Shown here: positions 54,768 to 64,000 of the stretch, piece after piece
Layout of the letters: the number at the start of each line of letters is the position of its first letter
Numbering within the stretch: position 1 is the stretch's first letter
Assembly (NCBI GenBank): GCA_950295325.1
Contig: OX485803.1
Location: forward strand, 37,029,554 to 37,093,553
DNA from: Polytrichum commune
Lineage: Eukaryota; Streptophyta; Polytrichopsida; Polytrichales; Polytrichaceae
Length of the DNA stretch: 64,000 nucleotides
Reading direction: 5' to 3'
The notes under the pieces: model-generated
Database searches by the model: none
The model's input: only the letters and a program-made list of their open reading frames with translations
Told to the model about the DNA's origin: nothing
Translations under genes and position numbers: made by a program

Positions 54768-56290
54768 TCATTCTCCATCTTCATCTTCAGCTTCATTTCC
54801 ATTCTCGACATCGTTTTCTGCAGCAGCAATACGTGCCAAGTTGTCTTTGGCAAAATCTATATGTTTTTGGGGGATGGTCATTGTCTCTGATTTGGAACCT
54901 TTGCGTGGTTTCCAAGCACAAAGTATGGTATCTGTGTTTATCCATATTGGTTCATATGCTGAGTCCATTGTCCATTTGAAACCTTTTTTGGTGTCCCACC
55001 CTAAATATGTGCGGAGCACATTTTGATCTTTGGTGCTAGGACGGCAATATTCCACCTCAATTTGATGAAAATTTGGGTTAGTTGGAACAAAATTTGGTGA
55101 TGACAATGCTTTTACCAACCAAATCGGTTTAGGGTGCTCCTCATCTCCAGGACGTACGAGGATCATATACCCTTCGTAGCAATCAACAGCCACACGAAAT
55201 GATGGAGCCGGACGATTACGAGCTGGGCCAACATAATGGTCGTCCGCTGCGAACTCTTCACGGATGTCCCCATTGTCGAAGAACATGGCCTCAGATTCCA
55301 CGATTGTCACTCGGCTTTGTGGCCAAAAACCTTGTGTCAAACATGAATGTGTTTCGACATCGGGTGCTAGCAATGCTGAGCGAATGCGATCCCAGTACGT
55401 AATCAATGGTTCGTGGGTATCCCGAACACGCCTTGTGATGTCTTCCTCGCACAATTCTTTCCAATATTGGATGAATCCGGATATACCTTTGATGATTTCT
55501 GGTCCATTCCTCATGGGGTTGGGTTTGCAAGGCTTCGGCTCCCCATCAGGTAGCATACATTTGCCTTCTTCGTTTTGGCGCCATACGAGTATCCCTTCCT
55601 CTGGACCCCAATCCGGGGAAGTGCACAAAACTTTGAATTGCATGGCCGGCAAACCATCATCACGCATATAGAATCGGAATTGTTGAGCCTTGGTATGGCC
55701 CACTAAACGGTCACCTCCCTTAAGAATGAATGGTTCGATAAACGCTTTGAAATCGGGCACTTCTTCAATCAAATGCGGGATGACTGGCACATTATCCAAA
55801 TCCATGTATGATTTCATGAGAAGAGGAATCGTCGGAAAATCCTCCTCGTGCAACTTCATACTCCAACGTCCAAATGAAGCGTCAATGTCATCATGCGTGT
55901 GGCCAACCATCAAAAAAGACACAAACACTTCTTTGAAAATGCCCTTGGCTACGAGCAATGACCAAAAACAAAACACGTATCGACATTTGTTGTCTTTGGC
56001 ACAATTGTCCAGTTGCACATGTAGAGTTGGAGGCAAAGGTTTAGCAAGAACGGTTTGTTCAGGCGGTTCTTGCAGTGACGATAGACATACTTCTTTCCCC
56101 TCTAGCACAGCCTCATAAATCGGTGTTGTTCCACATCCAACAAAAAGAGCGCGAGAGGATGATGTTGGCGGACTCTCAAGATCTCGTAGAAGTTTTGCAA
56201 AAGACCCTACGGTATGATTGGCGTCGCCTGGATAGAAATCCAAGCCATAATGTGCATACTTGACGTCCACATGGCCATGTGCGATCATAC
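54768..56290 (-). CDS. DUF7869-type protein, exon 2
   Basis: The exon opens after a TTAATTCAG acceptor and runs to a stop at 54768. It reads GMIAHGHVDVKYAHYGLDFY and then HVQLDNCAKDNKCRYVFCFW and FLMVGHTHDDIDASFGRWS, the hallmark motifs I associate with DUF7869 proteins. A conserved C-terminal part (GPARNRPAPSFRVAVDCYEG, KPIWLVKALSSPNF) and an acidic tail ENGNEAEDEDGE follow. The LDNC and GHTHDDID Asp residues look like the second and third metal ligands of an RNase H-fold transposase; that is inference. Joined to exon 1 the frame is continuous, 975 residues in total. Confidence 0.82.
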
Positions 56291-56459
56291 CTGAATTAAG
56301 ACATACAAATGAGAAGTACATTCCAATATCATTTATGATAAGAAAATTCAATTTTTCCGCAAGCAGGCCAAGAAAATGAACAAACACTTACGGATGTACA
56401 TCCGTAACTCTTAACGATGAGCATGTGGGTTCGCAAAAAAAATGTGAAAACCAACGAAC
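56291..56459 (-). promoter_or_regulatory. Intron with a perfect 20-bp palindrome
   Basis: A GT-AG intron of 169 bp (ACAG|GTTCG ... TTCAG|GTATG). It contains TTACGGATGTACATCCGTAA at 56388-56407, a perfect palindrome whose arms match motifs on both sides of the gene. Confidence 0.75.
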
Positions 56460-57864
56460 CTGTGACAGATATTGGGAGCTTGAAATATCCATCTGTAGCC
56501 TTTATTTTCCGTGCATAACAAGGGCACGCAGTCTTCGCATGGTCCATTTTGTCATGAATGATTGTCAAAACCTCATTCGGCCTCATTATCGATAATGCGC
56601 GATTCTTGTAGTAGTCTTGACGGTGTGCCTCTTGGTTGTTGACATGCTCAATGTATTTCCGTTGATGTCTATTGTGCGACTCAGTCCCTATGGGATGTGC
56701 ATCTCGAAGGCCCTTGTATTTCTCACAAGCAGAACACCTAGCAAACTTATCCCCAGGCCTCTTCGTAATGTACTCTGCAAATTGTTGATTCTTGATCACA
56801 CTCAATTTTGACAACGAAATCGGCCCACATCCAGCATTTTCGCCAACCTCATTAACATCCATAAGTATGTTCTTCCATTTTGTCCCTGTAGGCAAAACCA
56901 TCTGGACAATCTTTTCCCCCGACGGCAGAGTCCGTGTCTTGTGTGGCATCGCATCTGCTAATGGCATAATGATGGTTGATAGTGTTACAGTTGCTTGGAG
57001 TGTTGCCTCCCTGGGCTTCTTTGTACCAGAGTTGCCATGGAACCGAGAACGCCGTCCTTGCAGCGAGTAGTTCCGGAACCTATAAAAATCTGCCTTTGAA
57101 ACTGCATGTATAATGTACCATGCCGTGCAGCATACCTCTATATTTTCCAAGGTCACAACCTTACGACCTTCGGCATCAAAGTGCATGTTGCGATGGACTT
57201 CAAGTTTCTTTGCAGATCGCATCCGAAAGTCCGCAAGCCACATCTCTTGTCTCAAAGATTTGATTTTGTCACGGGAAAATAGTTGGCAACACATTTTTGC
57301 ACAACAATCCTTTGTTGCTACGGACCTAATAGATGTGTCTCCCAATGTTAGATCTCGACGACGTTGCGTGGGTTCACGGGGCACGCGAACGGAATCATAT
57401 TTACGCCGACCTTGTCTAGGACGCATTGTGGCGAACAAAGTCTTTTGTATTTCCTCAAAACGACGTGCATGATTCCACAAGCTGACACCATCGTGAAGAA
57501 CACTTCGCAACGGCCATCGACGAAGAGAGAATCTCCAACCAGGAGGTACTTCCAATGGATGTAAGGAGTTCAAAATGCACACCCCAACATCTTCCTCCCC
57601 AAGGGGATTTGCATCAATACAGTCCATAGGATTTGAGTTCCTACAAACACCATTGGCCACGGGGACGCCGTATCCATTGACTATGACAACATCAAGATCA
57701 ATCCATTGTTCCCGCGAATAACCCTCACATGTTGGTATGAAATCATCCTCTGCATTGGCGACACCAATTGTAGTTTCATGTTCCATGACACCTTCAAATT
57801 CGCTAGCATAGCTTGACGCTTCCGAAGAGAACTCGAATGCACTATCTCGGACGTTGGAATCCAT
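56460..57864 (-). CDS. DUF7869-type protein, exon 1 (candidate transposase)
   Basis: The start used is MDSNVRDSAFEFSSEASSYA at 57864; an in-frame ATG at 57924 would add 20 residues. An acidic N-terminus is followed by a cysteine cluster KDCCAKMCCQLFSRDKIKSL, a helical WLADFRMRSAKKLE segment, ITKRPGDKFARCSACEKYKG (another CxxC) and IIHDKMDHAKTACPCYARKI. The DKMDH motif is a plausible first catalytic Asp, with LDNC and GHTHDDID in exon 2. No promoter or host-like neighbour is evident. I recall such proteins as numerous uncharacterised entries in seed-free plants and some animals. Both exons are open, so the gene may be functional. Confidence 0.8.
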
Positions 57865-58003
57865 GGCCACTACAAGTGACCCACATGAAGAGTATGTCAA
57901 AATATCCCATTCAATAAATGTCATGGATAGTCCTAACGCTTATTGTCAATGAAACACAATGTCAACAATAGTGGATTTCATGGCCTGGAAACAAAGACAC
58001 ATT

Positions 58004-58540
58004 GGTATACGAACGCGCGTACGTATATCTCCATGTAACAACATTATCAGTGCAAGCACGCGCATACATATGTCTTTATTTGTTCATAGTCGGCGGAAAG
58101 GTCCAGACAACAAAAACATGACAGTTTTATGGGCGCGCACCCGTAAATCTCTTCGTGGTCAAAGAGGTCAATATCATGCGCAAATGTTTTCGCAAATTAT
58201 ACAACATAGGTATACGGACGTGCGTCCGCAAACATCTGAATGTCAAAAGTCAGTGTTGTGCAAGACACACAGAGGTTTAGGAAACCAAGATGTCCAGGTG
58301 CCAGGTTCCTACTGTGTATTATGAATGTCAAAATATTATACTATGACACATAGGGTGATGTAAGCTTAGGGTTTAGGGATCTTATACCTCCATTGACCGT
58401 ACAGTCTCAATGTAATATTCTACATGGCACATAGTGAAAAGTATGGAACCAAAGGTTTGCAGGTTTACGGATGCGCGTCCGTAAACCTCTCTGTACCTCA
58501 TTACTAGCACAAATAGGTTTAGGTTACTGGACGTGAGTCA
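58004..58540. repeat. Array of GC-rich palindromes upstream of the DUF7869 gene
   Basis: Related palindromes occur at 58004-58028, 58055-58070, 58131-58147, 58209-58233, 58461-58488 and, weaker, about 58521-58540. The best is 28 bp long (core TTTACGGATGCGCGTCCGTA) with only the central pair mismatched. Several are spaced 50-80 bp apart. Their half-site equals CATCCGTAA of the intron and left flank, so they look like subterminal binding sites of one element. Confidence 0.75.
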
Positions 58541-59205
58541 GAAAATTTTCATGACAATACAGTCTCGTTGGTATACTATACATGGCAAGTGGTCATGATG
58601 TCAGCTCAGGTGCAATACCGAACAATGGAACAAAAAGCACTACAAGGAGAACACGGAAAAATGACTATGGCCATATGACTACATATGACTATTGGACTCA
58701 TGGTACTCATGTTGAACCGATGTGATGACTAGAAATGACTTTAGTCATCATATGACTATGATCATAGTCAGAGGGGACAATAATTTATCGGGAACCACGT
58801 GGAGAACGTCTCGGGAACATGTTCTCCCAATGTAATATGCTATTATTGTAGTCATACCAGTCCATATGACTACAACTGATACCCATCTGACTATGGTGTC
58901 GAGGTCCCAATAGCGATTGGTTGGTGTGAGGCATTTGGATGACTGCCATGCTTCTCCTATCAAGGCAAGACCCTGGTTTTGTGTGGTTCTGTAGGCAACG
59001 ACATTTTTGTGGTGTAGTTGTATTTCTTGCAAGACAACCATGATTTTTAACACATTCGCATAGCTCATGACTTTTATTTAATATAAAGTACATCATACTT
59101 TATTTTTTTTAAAAAGCATACATATTGTATTTAGTACATATTGATCGAAACATGCATGTGGGGAGTGTCTTTTTCAAGCAACCTCCCTTGCTAGTGTTCG
59201 ACAAC

Positions 59206-60049
59206 CTAGTCTTCACTAGGTGGATCCTCTCCCCTAACTTCCAACGCCCTACTGACATCTTCCGCAGTCAAAACCTTGCATCCCGCCAACATAGGGTCCT
59301 GAGATGAGCGGTCAAAATCAATGCTTGTGTCGCCAAGACCGTGGTGGTCAGCGTCCCTGCCTATTTGCAGTGCTTGCAAATCTGGTCCTCCATCCACCCC
59401 TGACATGACTCTACATCCTCGTGGCTCCCTCCGCAAAACCACTTTCCATCCATCATTCGCCACATCATCCACAAAAAAAACTTGTTGCACATGAAGGGGA
59501 AATGCAAATGAGTCCGCCGAATAAGGGATCAACCGATCAAATTTGAAGAGTGTGAAACCATACTCATCGCATTTCATAGTCGCGCGAGGGCCCCTCTTGT
59601 TTGCTCGTGCCCATGTGCAATACAACACAACAACCTCAAATGTTCCGTAGTCCACGCTTATTATCTCCTCCACCCATCCAACATATTCTAGATTAGTTGT
59701 CCTCATATTCTTGTCGCTACTACTAGACCGACAAGATTGTAAAAACGTAGCGGCGACACCGCTGTCACAAGTAGACAAATCCACTTCAGCTCCACGTACT
59801 CTTATGTGATTACCGTATGCATACATTGACCTGTAACCTTTTGCATTTCTTGAGGGTGGCAACAACAACGCTCGCACATCATCGGACACAACATTCCCCC
59901 TCGCAATGTCCTCATCCACTGCGCCATGTAGCCACTCCGTGAAAGTTACATGTCGAGTATCGCTTCCAGCCTCAGTACGTCGTCCCTTCCTTTGCCTTCT
60001 TTTCCCCTGTTTGGCTTGATCTCTTCTGCTCATATCGGAGGTGTACCTT
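59206..60049 (-). CDS. CACTA-C transposase exon 4 (DUF4216)
   Basis: Predicted from a GGTGCAG acceptor to a stop at 59206. A basic stretch RRDQAKQGKRRQRKGRR is followed by WLHGAVDEDIARGNVVSDDV, SMYAYGNHIRVRGAEVDLST, EYVGWVEEIISVDYGTFEVV, MKCDEYGFTLFKFDR and FPLHVQQVFFVDD, a DUF4216-type domain with acidic tail. The one-base start phase fits exon 3. Unlike CACTA-A no stop interrupts it. Confidence 0.82.
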
Positions 60050-60226
60050 CTGCACCGTCCACGATTACCTTTAGTTAGTTGCACATTTATCCCATTTCTT
60101 CCTAACACTTCTACTTAACTACAAGGAATAAAACATAGCTAGTCATCTTCTGCAACACTGTCACTACACATAGTGCTTCTCGGCTTTCATATGACTATGA
60201 AACATGTACGGTGCCAAAGTGCTTAC

Positions 60227-61125
60227 TCCCTGTAGTCTTGCAGTATATCAGCGTTGTTTATGACAAACTCGTGAATCCAATGTTGTAACTCCCCTGTCAA
60301 TACTCGGCGTCTTCCCTTGCCTTCTAAAAGTTCAGAATTCATGCTGGGCTCTTCGGTGTCATCCCATACACGTCGAGCCGTCACATCACAATTCTGCATG
60401 TACTCTGTACAAAAACCAAGCGCCTCGTCCATGATGTACCCTCTTGCCATGGAGCCCTCCGGTTGCGCGCGTTGCCGTACGTAACCTTTCAATGTTTTCA
60501 AGTACCGTTCAACCGGGTACATCCATCGTGTGTGAACTGGTCCACAAACTTGCAGCTGTTGGACTAAGTGAATTGGCATATGAGACATCACATCAAAGAA
60601 AGATGGAGGAAACACTTTTTCTAACATGCACATCGTTGTTGTTGTTTCCTCCAACAACTCGTCCATTGTTGACCGGTCCAACGATTTCGCACAAAGACGT
60701 GTGAAGACCCTGCATATGCGTATAATTGCCACTCGAACTTCCTTTGTTAGTAGTGTTCGCAAACATAATGGCATAATCTGTTGCATCAAAATGTGGTAGT
60801 CATGGGACTTCAAGCCCCGTAACTCTCCATCCGCGGTGATCCTCTTTGATAATTGTCCTACATAATTACTCGGAGTCTTAAGCTCGCGAATATTCTGTAT
60901 GAACATTGTCTTCTCTGACTTGCTCATCACGTATGAAGCTGTTGGTAGCAACGTCAATCCACTTCTATCATCCTCCACGGGATGAAGCTCCGGCCTTATG
61001 TTCGCTTCTTTCATGTCCAGTCGTACTTTCAGTGTGTCTTTTATACCCCATATTGTCTTTATGATGTTTTCGCAGAGATTTTTTTCGCAGTGCATTGCGT
61101 CCAGAACGTGCCGGATCAAGAGATA
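60227..61125 (-). CDS. CACTA-C transposase exon 3 (DUF4218)
   Basis: From a GTGCCAG acceptor (exon starts 61125) to a donor GGGA|GTAAGC. Starts YLLIRHVLDAMHCEKNLCEN, then ELRGLKSHDYHILMQQIMPL, FPPSFFDVMSHMPIHLVQQL, CGPVHTRWMYPVERYLKTLK and EGSMARGYIMDEALGF, the DUF4218 set. 899 nt, leaving two bases for exon 4. Confidence 0.85.
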
Positions 61126-61329
61126 CTGGCACATTCACGACACCTCGTTAGTTCGGAAATCAGTGCTCCTTTCACCACATTCCATGTGTTTGTTTCAACA
61201 TCTTCTTCGAAACGATGACTGCTAATAGTCATCGTCAAAACATGTAGTCATTACATACACACATAATTACTACAAATAGTAGTTTTTTCATATACTACAT
61301 AAGATTTGCATAGAGTACCTATCACTGAC

Positions 61330-62778
61330 CTGCCAATACGGGAGAGCATATAGGGCAGACAACCTCTTCACTCCTGTCTGATGTACTGGATCGTTCTCTC
61401 CTCCTGGTTTGTTGTCCCTCGAGGCATTTAGCCACATTTCCCTTCCTTGAGCATGCCGCATAATGTCCTGACCGGTTAATGGGCAGGGTGCTGCTCTCCA
61501 CTCTTCTGTGCCGTCAAATGCCCTCCCTTGTGTTCGGTATGGATGACTCATACTCAAGTACCTCCGGTGTCCCAAAAAAAGGTTTTTCCCAAGCGCTGCA
61601 GATCGGCGTGTTGTCACATTGGGTCCACACTCCGTGCATCCTTTGTAACCCTTTGTCACTTGTCCGGATACAAGACCATACGCTGGATAATCGTGAATGC
61701 ACCACATCAAAATGGCCTTAAGTTTGAAATTGCGGTGTCCATGTTCGCCGGAAACATCGACGGCATCAACACCACTCCACAACTCTTGCAACTCTTCAAT
61801 GAGGGGTGCCAGGTACACATCTATATTTTCCGATGTCACACTCTCTTTTCCGGGAATTAAAAGGGCCAACATAAAAAAAAATCGTTTTGTCACCAACCAC
61901 GGTGGCAGGTTGTAATTTAAAAGCACAACCGGCCAAGTGGAGTGACTCAATGATTGGGTTGAAAATGGGTTCACACCATCTAGGGCCATGCCAAGTCGTA
62001 TATTCCTCTCTGAAGATCCAAACTCGGGATACATAGCGTCCACGTGTTTCCATGCTTTACAGTCCGGCACACATTCAATATTCCCTTCCCAACCTCTCCT
62101 TGTTGCATGCCATTTGCTCAACTCCGCAAGGCGTGAACAACGATACATGCGTTGTAGACGGGGAATCAATGGGAAATGCCTTAAGACCTTCATAGCCCTG
62201 TTACTGTTCTCCGATGTGTACCGCATTTCCCCACATTTAGGGCAGTACAATGCATCTGCCAATTGCTTGCGGAAGAGACAACATCCATTTCTACAAGCGT
62301 GTATGGAGTCATATGAAAGCCCCAACATTCGTAGGAATTTTTTCCCTTCATAATTTGACCTTGGTAAATTGTTACCCGGTGGAAGAAGTTCACTCACTAC
62401 CTTCAGAATTTCATCCGCACAAGCATTAGACACCCCAAACACTGTGAAGCAATTAAGAAGAAGCAATACTGCCACTAGGCGCGTTGACCGTGCACCCTCG
62501 TATAAAGGAATTTTTGATTCCCGTAGGACATCCGTGAGGTCCTCCTCCTCGCACACATCCCCTCCTATGGCAGGGACATCATCTCCATCGTTAATTCCAT
62601 CATTACACTCTGCATAATTAGATTCTCCATAATTGTTGTACCTTGCGAGACACTCCGTCACCATTCTCACAACCTCAATATCTTCGTCTTCGCTTACGTC
62701 GTGTTCCGAATTCTCCACCAGTTGTCTACGACGGATGTCGTCCTCGCATTCTTCCTCACTTTCGGACACAATTTCGGA
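61330..62778 (-). CDS. CACTA-C transposase exon 2 (tnp2)
   Basis: 483 codons between a GAAG acceptor and a TTGGCAG|GTCAGT donor. An acidic start SEIVSESEEECEDD leads to the tnp2 domain: LRMLGLSYDSIHACRNGCCL, CPKCGEMRY, MKVLRHFPLIPRLQRMY, GMALDGVNPF with the conserved Asp, YNLPPWLVTKRFF, LALLIPGKESV, CIHDYPAYG, CTECGP, HRRYLSMSHPYR and ALYALPYWQ. All motifs missing or altered in the sister copies are present, so this is the best candidate for an active CACTA transposase here. Confidence 0.88.
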
Positions 62779-63182
62779 CTTCAAACATTACAACACAAAT
62801 GAGGATTGCATTATATGTGTTAGTATAAATGTACACATCCACACCAGGAAGCACATTTGCACTTGAGCCATTTGCAAATTCTCATATCAACTTCTGCTTG
62901 TCCTTTTGTGATCACAACTTCTAGTCATGAAGTGAAAACCTATGACTACCCTTTGTCATATAGTTGCACCATATTAAAAACGGTGACTACATTTGGTTGC
63001 AACAGAGTCTTGGTCACATGCAATGTACATTATGGAGTGCAAAGCAGCAGTGGCTGCGGGATGTACATAGGGTCTCCTCGTTTCCAACTTCTTAGAATGC
63101 AGTATCGTAAGCTACTGAAAAGCATCCCATGAACATAATCACCAAAAATGACAAAACTATCAGTGGAGTCCACCATACATAC

Positions 63183-63380
63183 CAAGATTGATTTCTTAAA
63201 TTCCGGATCTCGACCATATTCTCGCAGATGTTTCCGGATGGTTTTCCGTAACAACACTTTTGCACCCATGCATTTCTTGCAAGGGCATGCATAACTTGCA
63301 AGATGTTGCCGATCTGCCTCCTTTTCCTCCATGTCCCATAAATGCAGGTGCAGTAAAACTTGTCGTGAATCCGGATCCAT
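63183..63380 (-). CDS. CACTA-C transposase exon 1 (Transpos_assoc)
   Basis: Exactly 66 codons from MDPDSRQVLLHLHLWDMEEK to a donor CTTG|GTATGT. YACPCKKCMGAKVLLRKTIR with KHLREYGRDPEF after it has the CxCxxC...H Transpos_assoc pattern. With exons 2-4 the predicted protein is 1129 residues. Confidence 0.8.
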
Positions 63381-63875
63381 TGTCAGCCTCCTCTATGCAC
63401 TTGTATAGGGCCTTGAATGTTTTCCGCCCCCTCGTTCACCCTGTGAAGGACACACACATACCCATAAATGACTCTTGGATTCTCCATGGATCATGACAAC
63501 ATTTCACAGCTTGCAAAGCAACTGAACTCGTGTCATGTCCTAGTGCAGGATAGAGGATATGCGACTATGAGTCCCCCCAACGTAGTCACCAAAAAAAGGA
63601 GTCAATGTGGAATCGTGAGTGGTCTCTGACTAGGATTAGTCACAAACAATGTGCAACAATTATGACTACAATCAATCATTGTACTCCTCGAACGATGACT
63701 GCATGTAGTCATTCAGAACTACCAACCTATAACCTTGCATTGAAGAGAAATCATGCACGGGACTCCACCTTGTGTGCTCGCACTTGCGTGCAAGGCGGAC
63801 CACCTCGAACACGCAACATGAACCCTGCTGTGCGCCTCAAATTTCAAGCAGGCCAGACATGATTCACTCAGAATA

Positions 63876-63956
63876 AAGGCTATTAGGGGGTGAGAATGCA
63901 CGAGCAACTAGCAATTCACAAAAGGCTATTAGGGGGTGAGAATGCACTTGCATTAG
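63876..63956. repeat. Short direct duplication near right edge
   Basis: AAAGGCTATTAGGGGGTGAG followed by AATGCAC and AGCAATTCACA occurs twice about 47 bp apart. It may belong to the CACTA-C subterminal region. Confidence 0.7.
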
Positions 63957-64000
63957 CAATTCACACTTGCAAGGTCGGAGCTGTCCACGAAGAAGATAGC

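Larger units (their letters stand above)
58638..64000 (-). mobile_element. CACTA/EnSpm transposon CACTA-C, right end outside window
   Basis: The left terminus is CACTACAAGGAGAACACGG at 58638, sharing CACTACAAGGA with both ends of CACTA-A. AAG precedes it and should be repeated at the unseen right end. The minus-strand transposase gene (63380-59206) is open in all four exons. TGACTA/TAGTCA motifs are abundant from 58660 to 58900, in the introns, and again from 62920 to 63720, as expected of subterminal repeats. Confidence 0.85.

Overview
The window is a gene-poor, transposon-packed stretch of a land-plant nuclear genome. The evidence is CACTA/EnSpm transposases with the plant domain set (Transpos_assoc, tnp2, DUF4218, DUF4216), Ty3/gypsy LTR retrotransposons, a Harbinger-like element and spliceosomal GT-AG introns. 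The DUF7869-type gene and the style of one gypsy family suggest a fern, another seed-free plant or a gymnosperm; this is a guess. I see no rRNA, tRNA or CRISPR. Coordinates and splice sites were read by eye. LTR identities are visual comparisons.

Layout. (1) 1-4480: 5' part of a minus-strand Ty3/gypsy element, G1, with an unbroken gag frame running off the left edge and a 1664-bp LTR. G1 abuts a truncated 5' LTR of its relative G2 (4481-13136, plus strand), as if G1 had inserted into that LTR. G2 has a nearly complete gag-pol carrying several stops and frameshifts. (2) 13230-24177: CACTA-A, a complete minus-strand element with 11-bp terminal inverted repeats and an AAT target duplication. It has a 4-exon transposase gene with one late stop and a missing conserved Asp. 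It contains an apparent solo LTR (18100-20937) and a coiled-coil fragment. (3) 24181 to about 28900: low-copy-looking host sequence with a possible exon and a 410-bp MITE (26254-26663) flanked by an 8-bp target duplication. (4) About 28900-49850: CACTA-B, plus strand, broken by nested insertions. Gypsy element G3 (30621-44915, minus) sits in the tnp2 exon, G4 (33924-40707, plus) sits inside the reverse transcriptase of G3, and a solo LTR of the G1 family (45855-47480) sits in the DUF4218 region. (5) 51053-54007: a Harbinger-like element with TAA duplications and no recognisable transposase. (6) 54768-57864: a two-exon, 975-residue gene of the DUF7869 type, flanked by and containing TTACGGATG-type palindromes; this is the best candidate for a poorly described DNA transposon. 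(7) 58638 to beyond 64000: CACTA-C, minus strand, with an apparently intact 4-exon transposase gene of 1129 residues.

How the parts relate. The three CACTA copies encode the same fused protein and serve as a ruler for the nested insertions: removing G3 plus one ACGA copy, or the solo LTR plus one ATGAC copy, returns the CACTA-B reading frame. The LTR elements look young, with near-identical LTR pairs, yet carry broken genes. The extreme case is G4, which lacks the core of reverse transcriptase and the integrase glutamate while its two LTRs look identical. This suggests copying in trans by helper elements.
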